The notes below the pieces were generated by a model, which did no database searches, was not told the DNA's origin, and saw only the letters and a program-made list of their open reading frames with translations. A stretch of DNA of 64,000 bases from Hypomyces perniciosus (Eukaryota; Ascomycota; Sordariomycetes; Hypocreales; Hypocreaceae). Shown here piece after piece: positions 46,568-58,924 of the stretch (position 1 is its first letter; every line of letters begins with the position of its first letter). The translations under genes were made by a program, and so were the position numbers. The stretch covers positions 1,240,001 through 1,304,000 of the forward strand of contig SPDT01000005.1 in assembly GCA_008477525.1 (NCBI GenBank), written 5' to 3'.

Positions 46568-48032
46568 TTTTATGAATATTTGTGAGGTGAGTTTTGTTGT
46601 TTAGTAGTGCTGGAAGACTTGTGGTTTGCTTGTTGGTTATAGCGAGGCAGTTGAAAAAGGGTCCTTGAGATGCATTATATTTATATGCCGTTGAGTCTCA
46701 ATATCTGATGGCAGTGTCTCCGTATGCCCCACAACAAACAAATAGAGACGTAACGTTCCAATTGGATTCTCGAACACGAAGTCTATTTTCAGAACGGCGA
46801 AAAAGAAAAGAAAAATGATGCAATCTCCTTCCTATGGGATGATCTCGCTGCAGCCCAGTCCCAGCCTTGTTCATAATGATGTCAGGCGTTAGGCTAAGAA
46901 TGAAGCAGACAAGCGTTTTTTCATGGATGTCTTTGCCGGATTTCCGGTCCGAAGTAGCTGCCCCAGCAATTGACCAATGCTTGCGCAAGAACGACCCTTG
47001 ATTGGGCGTTTTTGGGGTCGATGATGATGATTTTGAGCTGAGACAGCTAACACCGATGGAGGTATGTAGCTCAGCTCGTTCGATGGTGCGCCACAACGTA
47101 GCAATGTGTATTTTTGGCAAGCCCCGGCTGTGAAGGTGTCTTCGTATTTGATTTTGGGGTCCAACGGCTCGGTTCGTGCGAGTAATGTGTCGTATGTTGT
47201 ATGGTGTGTTCTTGCGTGCCATGCTGTGTTGTCAATGGTTGGGTGCTATGCGGTAAGTATTCAGACCCGCTTTGACGGGGGGGGATTTTTGCAGATGAGA
47301 ATACTCCGTGATGAAGCTGCAGGATGAGTATTCATTTTCAATTGTGTCCTATGGAGTAGAGTATAATATGGTTCTATAGGAGGGAAAGGGGGCATAAATG
47401 GCCAGGTATTAAAGTTACGCTGAAGGAAATTGGGCATGTTGATCCTCCTGATGTGCAACATTGGGCTGGGAGAATGCTAAAATTTTAGCGTTATGAGCAA
47501 AAATATGAACTATCGTTAGTGACAAAGCGTGATGGTCCTACCGAATCCACATGGATGCAAGCATTCGTGAGGAGCCATGAGATAAATATACTAGTCGAGG
47601 CTGCGGTGTTTGGTGGTTGCGCTCGATTTGATCCATCTACTCCGTACTCCGTCCTTTGTACAAATACAATGGAATATCCGGACGTGTCGGCATCCCTCGG
47701 CGGACCGGGACCCACTCAGGATCCGAAGGCCCGGATGTGAGTCAAAGGAAAGTTTCCATTACTATTACTCCGTATATATTCTGTTTTGCAGATGACTTGC
47801 TGCGTGATTCTATTTTTACGCTTATTGAGTACTTCGGAAACTCCATCTTGTACTCTGTAAACTGAGGCAGAAGACCAACGTCTTCTCGTATCGGCTTCAA
47901 CCTAAATCCAAAGACGTGCCATTACGCGATCCCAAGTTGAAGTTCCCATTGCTATTGTGCCCATAGCTTGATAGTCAGGTTTCCGATTCCAGGTGAGCAT
48001 CACACTACAATGGCTGTTCACAGCCAATCACA
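46568..48032. other. Intergenic spacer, 1.5 kb
   Basis: No supported gene; minus-strand frames at 46698-47222 lack family features. TACTCCGTA words lie at 47638 and 47766. Probably promoter of the NIS1-like gene on the left. Confidence 0.5.
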
Positions 48033-48104
48033 TCTTCCGTAGTATAGTGGTCAGTATGCAAGCTTGTCACGCTTGAGACCCGGGTTCAATTCCCGGCGGG
48101 AGAG
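48033..48104 (+). tRNA. tRNA-Asp (GUC)
   Basis: Intronless cloverleaf: acceptor TCTTCCG with CGGGAGA (one T-G pair), anticodon stem CAAGC with GCTTG around loop TTGTCAC (anticodon GTC at 48066-48068), T-arm CCGGG-TTCAATT-CCCGG, discriminator G at 48104. Confidence 0.95.
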
Positions 48105-48123
48105 ATTCCTTCGATCTCAGTTC

Positions 48124-48129
48124 TTTTTT
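48124..48129 (+). terminator. Pol III terminator of tRNA-Asp
   Basis: Run of six T about 20 nt past the tRNA, with a longer T run at about 48141. Confidence 0.6.
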
Positions 48130-48805
48130 CTTTGTCAGATCTTTTTTTTTTTAATCATAATCATTTTATTCACTCCATTTCTTTCTCATATATTGCACGC
48201 AACTCTTTTGTGCATTGTAGACACTTCCTGCAGATGCAAGGGTGTCTCTCGATCTCAAAATTGTCTCACTATAGTTTCGATCGGTGAAATGGGCGGCCCG
48301 CTGCGATCGTCACCCCCGCGATGGGGCCGCAGCTCGTATTTGGTATATAGATGAATAGAAGCGAACTGAAGACGGTGGTGAAAGTGGGATACTATTACTA
48401 CGAGTAATTCTGTCTGCACGTAATCCATAGGGGCAGGTTGGAATTAAACCTGCCTTGAACTGGAATTTTTGTATTATTATATTAGTTGGCGTGCCTGTTG
48501 ACATCAAATACATAAGCTACCTCTCGGTACTTGAGTCATCCGATAGATCTCGGGCGAACATAGACGGGCCTAGCCAAATAATAAAATAGGCTGAATAGGA
48601 GAAACAGTACTCGGAAACTAATCATAAATAGTATTGCTTTGCAATAGCATGACGTATAAAGGGAAGACTTGGTGCATTTCTGACAAAACAGGTTTTTGGT
48701 GAAGCTCACCGCTCCGACTCTGGCTTCAACGACATTCATATATCCTACCCATATACTCCATATCACCAATAATATTCATATTACATCTGTCGCCAGTTTG
48801 CCACA
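48130..48805. other. Intergenic spacer
   Basis: No coding evidence; AT-rich to the right. Promoter of the arrestin-like gene is expected here. Confidence 0.5.
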
Positions 48806-50013
48806 ATGAAGTTGATGCTAGAGATAGACCGTGACGCCCAGGAGCCATTTCGCCGGCAAGATCGAGTGCAAGCGACACTTAGGATAGGCGGCAATGCGTT
48901 TCAGAAATCACCACGCATTACGGCCACATTCAGAGGTCTGTGAGTTTTTCCACCACGATATGTGGAAGTGTGCTGTGAGAATTGCGCTGACGGCAAATAC
49001 CTAACTAGGACGGCTGCTTGTGTGGGCACCTCCTCAAGTTAATGGCTCGTGCCCGGGCCAACTTACCCAAACGGTAAACATATGCCCCGTCTGATATGAA
49101 TGGGTCGGCGCTTACATGCTGGCAGTTGTTCGAGGAGTCCAAGCAGCTTGCATACACAGAGTCAATGTCGGCTCACACGGGGACTGGAGAGTGCATCTAT
49201 TCGTGCCCATTCGAGTTCCAATTCCCGTCCAGAATTCGTGATTGTGAGAGCTCGGACTCCTGCTGGCTCCCACCATCAATCGACGTAGCGAAGTCAGGAA
49301 CAAGAATAAAGGCAGAGTACTGCCTTACTGTAACTGTGGATCGACAGATACTCGGCCGGATGAGCAAGACGAAGAGTGTGATGCGAGAGCTCCTGTTCAG
49401 CTGTGATCCCCCACTATCTTCCTTTCCGAGCCCATCATACATTGCCATGCTACCCCTTACCAAGCTTCGACCAAGAAACGGCACATCGCCGTCAATACAA
49501 ATCGAAGTTCTCCTCCCGCAGCCGCCGGTTCTGGTTCGGGGTCGTGCGATGCCTGTGCGGCTGGCTGTACATACACCGTCGGACATACTGCAAACAAGGG
49601 AGATTTATATCCGTAGCGTGGCCATGAACTTGCGGACGTCCGTCACGGCAGGCCTGGGTGTGATTCCACGGACTGTGACCCAGAAACGACATGGATGCAG
49701 CATGACTGGGGCGGTACGAATCAGCAGTGAGGACTTCGAGCTCGAGTCAGGTGTGTGGGGGAACTTTGTGATCTTTGACTCGCAGCCGACGAGTGAGTCG
49801 TGTTTACTGAAGATGAAGCACTCGATGGAGATTGTCACTGGCATATCTCTGGGCCTTACAGGCGAGATAATGGTATTCATTCCATCTTCTTGATCTCTCG
49901 TTCGTCCATGCACAGGATGAGGCTAACGCGACTTGACTATGTAGCATGTTCAGGTATCGCTTGACGTCCTCGTGCTGGACCCGCCTCCGGCATACCGACG
50001 GGATGGGACCTGA
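48806..50013 (+). CDS. Arrestin-like protein
   Basis: Four exons, 48806-48935, 49009-49073, 49126-49872 and 49945-50013, giving 336 aa. The beta-strand-rich sequence, the early KSPRITATFRG segment, LFEESKQLAY, the YSCPFEFQFPSRI strand and the closing HVQVSLDVLVLDPPPAY fit a fungal arrestin-fold protein (arrestin_N-like). Such proteins serve as cargo adaptors or lack known roles. No PPxY motif is visible except the weak PPPAY at the end, so Rsp5 recruitment is uncertain. The first donor (GTCTGT at 48936) was preferred because the stronger GTGAGT three bases later leads to a stop. Confidence 0.72.
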
Positions 50014-51015
50014 TAGTAGCTGAAATGCGAGTTAATGGGTTTGTCCAAGAGCATTTAGAATGATATTTACTGATCCCCTTAACTACTACTAGTAGTAGTA
50101 TATTAATACACTGGTGGTGTCAGTGAGTTCATCGCCATATTGCTACTGACACTCGGAGATCGGCAGGCTGGCCTACTAGATTGAATGGCTCTCAGATACC
50201 CGTAGGCTTGAGACCGGGGGGGCCGATTAATGCACTAGATCAGAACATAAGCTCGGCGTGCACTGCATTTTTAGTGATGTTGGGCCGGCTGATCTTTGGG
50301 AGTGGCTACTTTGTACTCCGTACAGATACTCGGACTATTAGGGGTCTCTTCGCTATTAGGACAGGGGTACATTAGTACTCGACTGGACGGTCGGCCCGGC
50401 TTACGTAGTCAACCCGCCGAGATAAATGTCTGGCCAAATTTTACACTACATTCATTATTACAATAAATTCAACATGCTCATAGCATAGGTAGGGTACTGG
50501 TTAACTGTCTATTTTCTACCAAAGCGTAAAGGCTTAAGTAAATAATCAATTTGTGGATAATAGATAAATTAACCTTTAGGGAATCTACGGAGTATAAATG
50601 TCAAATATTATATATAGCGCATCAACGTTGTGGCATAAAAATAAATCGCGTTAATCTTAAAATCTTAATACTAGTACCAGTATTATTTATTACTTCGTAT
50701 AGCAGAGTGGGTTTCCCAGTAAGCGAGGTATAGTTACTGCAAAATAGCGGGGTGGTTAGATTAGAATAGCCAGCATATAGAAAAAATATATCTACTTTGG
50801 TTTATATAGATAGGCATTACACTGAAAGAAAGTGTACTACTACTACCTCGGCCTTTTAGTTGGGTTCTCAAGGTCAACTTCGGACCCCCTGGTCCTAGCG
50901 AAGTGGGTACGGGGATAGTGAATTCGAGACCCCTCAGCTACTTTCTCGACAGTTCCACCTTCAAAACCTCAACCCCAACATTTCATACCCATTGAACGGA
51001 CATATTCTAGCCAAG
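50014..51015. other. AT-rich spacer with one CACTGCATTTTTAG copy
   Basis: No supported gene. The word CACTGCATTTTTAG occurs alone at 50261; TACTCCGTA at 50314, TACGGAGTA at 50586 and TACTTCGTA at 50692. The stretch 50400-50860 is strongly AT-rich, as in RIP-affected DNA. Confidence 0.5.
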
Positions 51016-51491
51016 ATGAGCATCACCCACATCGTCATGTTCAAGTACAAAGCTGCTATCAGCAGTGCAGTTGTTCAAGATGTACGTCTTTGTGACAGAT
51101 TCTCGACGCCGAGCAGAGAGCACAGGCATGAAAGGGTGCTGACGACAGATTTCGCTAGGTCTGTTCAGACATGCTGGCCTTGAAGAGCAACTGTTTGCAC
51201 CCAGCTACACAAGTGCCGTACATCAAATCGCTGACCGGCGGTGTAAACAACTCGTCTGAGCCTTACCAGGTGCGTGATCAGGAACAGACACCCCAGTAAT
51301 GCGAGTACTCATATTCTGATTATGAATTGAAGAATGGCTTCACCCATGCCTTTGTCGTCGAATTTGCTTCGGCTGAGGACAGGGACTATTATGTTAACGA
51401 GGATCCTGCTCATAAGGCTTTTGTCAAGAACATCGGTTCTGTTATCGAGAAAATTTGTGTCCTAGATTATACAATCGGTGTTTTCGAATAG
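51016..51491 (+). CDS. Stress-responsive A/B-barrel (Dabb) domain protein
   Basis: Three exons, 51016-51081, 51159-51269 and 51333-51491, giving 111 aa, the size of a single Dabb domain. It begins THIVMFKYKA, the first Dabb strand, continues LKSNCLHPATQVPYIKSLTGG, and ends with THAFVVEFASAEDRDYYVNEDPAHKAFVK, the family's hallmark C-terminal segment. Dabb proteins form dimeric alpha/beta barrels; members are stress-induced or act as small cyclases in plants and fungi. No cluster partners are nearby. Confidence 0.9.
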
Positions 51492-52121
51492 ATGAGTCAA
51501 AGATTGGCAAGTCTTGAAATAGCTAGATAAGAGTCTGTTACCAGAGTACCCAATTTGCAGGCCAGAGTGCGTTCAAAGGTGATCGTTGGGCACGAGGTAT
51601 TTATGTGTGGAACCTCCTAAAGCTTTTCCTGATCCCATCGAGGTTTCTACACTATCCCCCCTCAGCAGGAGCTAATCCTCCCAGGGCAGTAAAGTAACAA
51701 TCGCCATCATCATCTGTTTCTACTCTGTATCCCACTCACCGTACCAAATATTCCATGGCTAGGTATGGAGGAGCGTGTGGGTTCGCGCTGTCCCTTTATG
51801 GAAATAATTGTGAGACTCGACCTCGTCTTTGCCGTAATTGTCAATATTAGATTCTGAGATCAGCACACGGCACTAATATGGCTAGAGGTTCATCTTTCTG
51901 TTTGACATCCTCCTTAGATTCCTATTTCGTCTAGTGGAAATATATTCAGCGGCATAATATGGGGATCCCGACTATATAATCCCGCGGGGTTTCGTGAAAG
52001 TGGCCGTTCCAGAGTTCAATCACCTCCATAGCTTAGATCCAGCTATAACACGATTATCTACCCTCTTGCTTTATTTCATTGCCCTCTGATGTTATGTTAA
52101 TTAGTCGAAATGTAACTTTAT
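51492..52121. other. Intergenic spacer
   Basis: No coding evidence, AT-rich, no repeats recognised. Confidence 0.5.
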
Positions 52122-52494
52122 TCAGCGCTTGAGTCTTATGAAATTCAGGCACTCACTTGCATCATTGAGATATCCATATTTCTTTGTAGCATGGAAGACA
52201 AAATGGACCTCAGTGTATTCTTTGGGCCATTTATAGACAAAGCCCTCGCATACAAGGCTTCCTGGAAGGCGCTTTTGGTCGTTGGCCCATATGAATGCCC
52301 AGCCGTTATCAAATCCGCTGGCTCTATGGCTGCGAGAAACCACATGGTCGACCCCATTGGTATCTTGTGCCAATATCCGAAAACCTGAATTAAACACCTA
52401 TAGACAGTATTAGTAGATGTTAGTTTTAGATTCGGGGTAATGGTAGGTTACATACAACCTGCTAGAACTTACATAAACCCAGCAAGTCTTTCAT
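52122..52494 (-). CDS. Possible small two-exon gene of unknown function
   Basis: Minus strand: exon 1 52494-52473 (MKDLLGL) and exon 2 52384-52122 join in phase to give 94 aa. The intron has a GTAAGT donor and a perfect TACTAATAC branch sequence. The product (FRILAQDTNGVDHVVSRSHR, FDNGWAFIWANDQKR) is soluble-looking and not recognised. A GTGAGT near its 3' end could continue the gene further. Low-confidence call; it may be a relic. Confidence 0.38.
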
Positions 52495-53049
52495 GGCACT
52501 ACTCGTAGGTATTTGACCCCAGTGGAGCGTAGGGCGTAGGACTAAGTGTACTTCGTAGTATGCGAAATATTAATATGGGGTATATACGAAGTGCAATGCT
52601 TTTTACTTGCTATCTGATTCGCTGTAAGCGATTTCGTGATGAGGTAATTTTTATATATTGAACCAATAAGACTGCGTAGCCGAGCAGATCGTCGTTCAAG
52701 CTTCAAGATCCTTAATCGTAGGCAAAGAAGCATTCTTTTTAAGCATAATTTGCGAATCACTCTACTAGTCAACTTGCCTGGACCTTGTATTTATCTCGTC
52801 ATCAAAACCCCCCATCACGCCCGATTAACCAGGCGGTTTCTAGATCGGCAAGGGAGTATATACAGCGCCACGAAAAAAGTTTGGGTAAATTTTCTATAGA
52901 GTTGCCTTATAAAAGTTACCGAAACTTTCTTCCCCCCACTATACCTATTAGTCTAGACCTTGAATCGTGCCCTTTGGAAAAAATCAGCCGGTATTGGTCT
53001 ATTGCTCCAAGAACATTATTGCAACGAATATATATACTCTACTTGCCTT
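52495..53049. other. AT-rich spacer
   Basis: No supported gene; TACTTCGTA at 52549. A plus frame at 52785-53387 crosses into the relic of the orphan gene and is its antisense shadow in its right half. Confidence 0.45.
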
Positions 53050-53220
53050 CCAATTCTATTTTTCTTGCAAGGCACATTATGTCACGATCCATTTCAAAAA
53101 TCCCGTTGAAGCCCACGACCAGCACGGCAAAGTCCCTCAGGCAATTGCCTGAAACTATACTCATATGTATGTATTGTCCTGAAAATTGGCTTGTTGGGCA
53201 ACACAAGTACATTGTCATTT
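53050..53220 (-). pseudogene. Decayed relative of the orphan gene at 3.5-4.3 kb
   Basis: On the plus strand, CATATGTATGTAT, GGCTTGTTG and GCAACACAAGT lie in the same order and spacing as in the antisense of the orphan gene at about 3705-3815, with roughly three quarters identity by eye. The frame is not kept, so it is a relic. Weaker similarity may extend right to about 53330. Confidence 0.6.
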
Positions 53221-53516
53221 CTTCTTCTATAAAGGCAGAGATATCCTATATGTTGACTGATGGAATATTCGCAAACGGTGAAGAGAGCGAAGCTGGGAGT
53301 CCTGACACCAAGAGCGCGAGACCACGCTTGCAGGCCATCTATTTGCCTTTAATTTTTCCAAGTTATCTGAGATCATCAACGTTTTAAAAAGACGAATTAC
53401 AAGAAATAGGGATTGAATAAAATGGCCTTGAACTCTGAGATGTCCTGAAATCAGCGCTTACAAGTCGTACATGTAATAGTAGTAGTTTACTTTCCCCAAA
53501 TTACCTAGCGCTGAAA

Positions 53517-54577
53517 ATGGACCCGAAAGTGGCAACTCCGCATTTTCACCTCAACTTTCCCATCTATTCATCTCTTTCTTTGGCACTCTCAAAGTGTTAT
53601 AGAGATTCGGGAGTTCTCAAGTTAAAAATGGCAAATAAGTGGACATTTCATGCGGAGCCTGGGTACTTTGAGGACCTGGCCGAAAAGGCCCGACACTCTT
53701 CTGACGGCAAACATCAAGTCACCACACAGCCCAGCCTGGCTTTGCTCTCACGATCATATCCAACTGATGATCAAAATGCCGCCGATCAGAGAGACTGGGC
53801 GCGCTTTGCGGCTCATGTCAAAGCCCTCAATAGAGACTCTCCCGCCAACGTGTCGTACAAAGTTTTGTACCTGACACGCCATGGCTTTGGCTTCCACAAT
53901 AAGAAGCACGCCGAAGTCGGCACCGAGTTGTGGGATGTACGTGCTCACTATTAAGATGTCAATAAAAAATGAAGATCTAACCAAGATGATAGAATAAATG
54001 GTCTCTGATGGATGGCGATGGGAAAGAGACTTGGTTTGATTCATTTCTCTGTGAGCAGGGCATACAGCAAGTCCAAGAACTAGGCAATTTCTGGGTGAAA
54101 TCCGTTGAACAGGACGGAATACCACTTCCTCAGACGCTCTACACTAGTCCCCTGGCAAGGTGTCTTCAGACAAGCCAGTACGTCTTCTCACCCGTCATGG
54201 AAGAAAACGGCAAGCCTTTCCGGCCCCTTATCAAGGAGAAACTGCGTGAGCGGTATACCCTTCACACATGCGACATGAGAAGAACGGGTACCTGGATCAA
54301 GGAAAACTGGCCCGGTTACACCATCGAGGAGGGCTTCCCGGAAGAGGATCAGTTCAGGTCGCATGATCGTGAGGAGACAACTGAAGAGCACACGGCGAGG
54401 AAGCATGCGGCACTGGAAGACATCTTCTCATCGGACAGCAATGAGTTTATCTCTTTGACTATTCATTCCTACGCCATTGGGGCTACGTTGTTGGCCTGCA
54501 ATACGGAGGCGTTCGGTGTGAGGGAGGGGTCCTCTATTGCTATTCTTGTACGGGGAGAGAAACAGATCCCAAACTAG
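53517..54577 (+). CDS. Histidine phosphatase / phosphoglycerate-mutase-like protein
   Basis: Two exons, 53517-53936 and 53993-54577, giving 334 aa; a second in-frame ATG at 53628 (MANKWTFHAEPGYF) matches the family's usual start better and would give 297 aa. Motifs are YLTRHGFGFHN (catalytic RHG), SPLARCLQTSQ and HSYAIGATL (second His), the pattern of the histidine phosphatase clan and closest to the Pmu1 type. The junction gives ELWDNKWSLMDGDGKETW. Substrate unknown. The gene lies between the relic and a HET gene, whose 3' end is convergent. Confidence 0.85.
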
Positions 54578-54754
54578 AAGATGAAGACGAAGACGGAGGC
54601 AAAGATATAGATTCTCAATAGATCCGTTAATGAAAGCACTGTTCTATCTATTGAAGCTTGATCTTCTGGGTTTTGGAGTTCTCTTCAAACCACTGTATAA
54701 AGCACCACTTTCCAGTCCGCTGGTTGCTCGCTATGCTATGAGTCTGTACCACAC

Positions 54755-56704
54755 CTATTCTCTCACACGATCATCATGTCCTTCAAGCAGTTGCAAAACA
54801 AGAAAGATAGCCCAGTTTCTATGTGTTCTCTTCAATTGCCCTGTGATCATCTTGATGACCTTTACCCTGGCGCCATTCCGGATATTCGTCTCATTACACG
54901 GGGCATCCGCATAGAAGAACCAGTCAGATTTGGCCGATTCGTCATCTTTAACGCCTTCAAACACCAGTGTGCACTTGTTCTCGGCCTCCGCATCAGGATC
55001 AGGGTCTGGCTGGACCGATATGGTCGCGTCGACTACTGAGCCTTGAAGAGCAATCACACCCCGCGTGAGTCGTCCGAGGAAAATCGGCCCGTTTGATACA
55101 CAGTCAATATCCACGACTTGAGCAGCCATCGTTACAGTGTCGTCACTCAATCCTCGTTGACACCATACTGTATCAAGGCCACCTGCAACCGAGGCCCAGG
55201 ACCATGAAGGCATTCCCGCCAGCTCCTTGGGCCGTCGTCCATATTCGTCCACAAACCAACAGAGGTCCTCCACGAGGCTATCTTCCCAAAGACCGGCAAG
55301 GTATCGAGTATGAAATGCTTTTGCAAGATGTGAGACCAAGCCAGCCGCGGCAGGTAACCGATCTCGAAGAAAGGTAAAATCGAGCTTCATCATACTCTCC
55401 ACATTGTCGTACCATAGCTCACGAAGTTTTTGAATGCTTATCGTGTTTAGGTCGTGCCTCATGACGCTCCGACTTGAGTTGGTGCGAAGGAGCTGCCAAT
55501 CCGTTCCCTGGACGAATAGTCCGCACTGGCAGGCTGTCTCGGAACGGCATTCCCATACGAGCTCCCTCTGGCAAAAATGTAGGTACCGACGGGACAGCAT
55601 CTGCTCTTGGTAGACCCATCCACGTGTCATAAGAGGAAAGTCAGGAATGAAATCCGCGCCTGGCGAGACTTCGTAAGGGTGATAGATGTGTGTACTGGCC
55701 ATAAGACTATAGAGACGTCCACGAGGATCAGTGCCGTGAAGCTCCAGAGGCTCATCGTAGTCGCGCCGCTTAGGAAAAAATCCCACTGTGCCGTCCAATG
55801 CTGATGTAGCTGCCAGAGTGATGTACGCATTGGCATAATAATCGGACATTTTTGCTGCTTCCTCTTCCCAGTCTTTTCCGGAGTCTTGTATGATGCACAA
55901 AGAGTCTATCCAGATGTATTCAATGCCTAGGATGTGACAAAAGGCGATTGAATCTTGGAAGGTGGTAGACAGTGAGTCCCAGGGAATTTCCGCCTGGTGT
56001 TTCGCGAGGTTATGTTGCTTGGTTTGAATAATCTGATGCTTTCCCCAACAGTGGCTGAGACAGGCATAGAGACTATGTGCCGATGGGATGCTTTCAACAA
56101 GGCGAACCTTGAACTCGCCTGCCTTGGGGCTGGGAGCGATTTGAACAACCCGCTTGGGAAGTTTTTGAAGTGCAGATGTCGAGCACTCTGGGTGATTCTT
56201 CTCGCAGGAGTCTATCCACGATTTCACTTGATGGGCCAGGAGCTGGCGATCGCAAGGAATAGCTGGCCACGGCTTGAATAGCGACCAAGGGCAAGGTTTG
56301 TCTTTGTGAGTTTCAGTACAGCGATAACTTCAATGTATACATGATATAATAGAGTCGCTACCTGGAAATGAATGAAAGTTGATTGACCGAAATACTGTGT
56401 CTCCATCTATTAGTTTATTTCTGACGGTGAGACTCAAGGCCCTGCCCGGTGTCGTATTGACGGTAATGACAACGCTGTAAAGCTCCGGCTCATTCACAGC
56501 TTCAGTGAAACAGTGTCTGCAGGCTTGTATAAGAAGACCGCAAGTGAAGCATCGCTGCGCTGATTTGGACAGCTCCTGCAAGCGACAGATATAGAACTCC
56601 GCTGCGCGTTCATTGCCCCTCTGGATAAGTAGCTCTTGATCAAAGTCACAACACACCTCGCAGGCAGAGGAGCCTGGTGTCATTTTGTCCTGGCTCATGA
56701 GCAT
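54755..56704 (-). CDS. HET-domain protein (heterokaryon incompatibility type)
   Basis: Two exons on the minus strand, 56704-56362 and 56301-54755, giving 629 aa; the intron is 60 nt and the join reads FPDKPCPWSLFKPWPAIPC. Residues 1-140 carry a Cys-rich segment (CEVCCDFDQ, QRCFTCGLLIQAC) often found before HET. The HET domain is at about 193-345: YACLSHCWGKHQ, CHILGIEYIWIDSLCIIQDS, YYANAYITLAAT and LMTRGWVYQEQMLSRRYLHF. HET proteins trigger cell death when incompatible hyphae fuse. The C-terminus holds the usual LAGMPSWSWASV. No other domain is attached, so its partner, if any, is elsewhere. Confidence 0.92.
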
Positions 56705-57547
56705 GAAGAAGCCTTGGTGTTTTTGCAAAGAACTTGTAGAAACCAGGCTGGAAGCCCCTGGATTATATTATTTCAACACCCCGCAGTTTGCTGCCCCGCC
56801 ACGAATATCTCAATCTCCCTTGTAGCTGTTTGGTCTTCGTCGTTCTTTTATCATTCTATTACTTATATATTATAGTATATTTACTGGCTGGTGTGGAAGC
56901 CTCTGCATAATTAGGAGAGCTATACCAAGTGGTTTACTAGGCACTAGAAGAGGGTATATGTGGTGCAGGAGATTCACCCACCAGCACCCCAAATATACTA
57001 AATCTACCAAATCTAAGGCCTTCTATATTTGCTTATTTATTTAGCTATCATGAGTGGATTTCATTTATTTATTTAATGTATTGGGCAGGCCCCCTTACCC
57101 CTCACATAGCCTGTAACTTGCACCTATTCATACCTTAGTAACTCTTGTCAGCCCATAGTAAATCAGGTAGGGCGACAAAATAAGCCAAACAGTACTTACC
57201 TAGCAAAGGGACGCAAAGCATAATATATAAACGACTGGTTGAAGTGAACATCAAAAATGAAGCCGAACGGTCCGTGTTTTATTGTCACTCCCTTGTTTTT
57301 TGAGCTTACACTCATCGAAGTGAGGCTCAGCAGCAGTCCATCGAGGAAACTGAGCCCTTATAGTTATTCGTCGCCTGAGATGGCCGCATCATGCAAGGCC
57401 GCTTGCTAGGCGCCAGCATGGCGATTCCACAGACTATGGATGGCTATGGTGAGAGATATCGCAGGCCCTCCTCAGAATCTCTCCAGATCATGGCATTTGC
57501 TACGCCCCGAGAGAAGCATGCCCAGCTTACCAGCCTAAGCCTTCGTG
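56705..57547. other. AT-rich spacer
   Basis: Promoter side of the HET gene, then AT-rich DNA without supported genes. The plus frame starting at 57391 is not a natural N-terminus for the relic that follows. Confidence 0.5.
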
Positions 57548-58438
57548 ATGGAGGTCGTTGGCGCCGTAAATGCGGTAGCCCAGCTTATGTCTGGAGCTGG
57601 ACATGCTTCTCAACTAGCGACCGACATCTACAAGTCATTCCGCGATGCGCCAAAGGAGCTGAGCCAATTGGCGACCAAGTTCTCTCTGGTGAAATGCCGG
57701 ATGTTAACCAAACCTGGATGATGACTCCTCCACTTGCTGTAGCCTTGGAATATGGACGCTTGGAATTGGCCGAGGTACTGGTCGCCTATGGTGCAAATCC
57801 TGAGGAAGCCAAGGTTGGTTGGCACGACGAACATGAGGACGACGATAATGAAGACAAACCACTTCAAACTCCATTGGATCATATGTTACGAGGGACAGAC
57901 GCCTTTGCGAATTCGCATTTCCTTCTCTTTCATGGCGTTGACCCAGGCTCAACGTGGGATGAACAATTCGGATGGGTATTTAGCAATACGGGTATCACCG
58001 ACAAGTATCGATTTTCGTTCGATCAAGTCGTTGGTCTTGCTGCGCACATGCTGCACCACGGAGCAAATTGCCATTATTTGGCTGAGAAGCGGACTTGGCT
58101 CGGAGTCAGAAATCGCATGTTACGGCAAGACGGGTTTCAACGAGGTGGTGTCAACAAGAGAGGGACGTCGCCGTCTCGCGCGGTACCCAATAGCTACTGC
58201 ATACTACACAGCAGTGCGTTTAGCGGGTTACCGAGCAGAAATAGATGATGATGGGGATCGGTATTTCGACGCCAGAGAGGACCAGCCACTTGGCAGCGAG
58301 GATGATGGCGTAATTGAGAATTGTGCCATGTGCAAGGACTCAGATGAATGGGGTTTAACGATGTTTAGACAAAGGCAGAAGGAAGGCCGAGAGCTCATCC
58401 GGGTGTATAAAGAACAGAAGAAGAGGTTCAAGGTATGA
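57548..58438 (+). pseudogene. Broken N-domain/ankyrin gene (fungal NLR-associated type)
   Basis: Three conserved blocks lie in alternating frames. Block 1 (57548-57706, frame of 57548) is the start of a fungal N-terminal helical domain: VVGAVNAVAQLMSGAGHASQ and SFRDAPKELSQLATKFSLVKC, stopped soon after. Block 2 (57720-58130, next frame) is ankyrin-like: LAVALEYGRLELAEVLVAYGANPEEA. Block 3 (58110-58438, first frame again) is the acidic, Lys-rich C-terminus. No splice sites can join them, and the middle of the N-domain protein is missing. So a deletion and at least one frameshift have killed the gene. It lies 0.8 kb from the HET gene. Confidence 0.72.
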
Positions 58439-58924
58439 AGCATGAGCCTGGGGACTGGGAGTTGGTTAGGCGGTATTAGGTTTGTTACATGTATTATTTA
58501 CCAGCAATAACAACCGCGCGGGAGAAAAATATTATTCAAGACAATAATATAACGGGGCGTCCTGAGTCTGTCTCCTCTCAACTCAAGCTCGGGTCGTCGT
58601 TTCGGCCCGTCGCCGAGATCCAGCAGAGCAGTTAGGTAAAACGTACTCCGTAATTGGCTGAATATGGACTATAAACCCGCATAGCGGACCGAAGAATCGA
58701 ACGCTTTAGCTTTCCAAATAGTACGGAGTGCTAAGCATTACAGATGATTACGTGTGAAGATATTGATTGGGTGGAACCATCGGCCTTCAACGCCGCGATT
58801 TGTGCCGCAAAGAGACGCCAAGGACCCCAATGCGGACGTTATAAGGCTGGAAGATAACACAGTTCCTGAATGAAATATTTACCTGTGTTGGTTTAAAGAA
58901 AATAACACTGTTTTTAAGACAACA
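58439..58924. other. Intergenic spacer
   Basis: TACTCCGTA at 58644 and GTACGGAGTG at 58721; no gene. Confidence 0.5.

Noticed and set aside
50400..50860. Transposon open frame in the AT-rich spacer
   Set aside because: No frame with transposase or reverse-transcriptase motifs on either strand.
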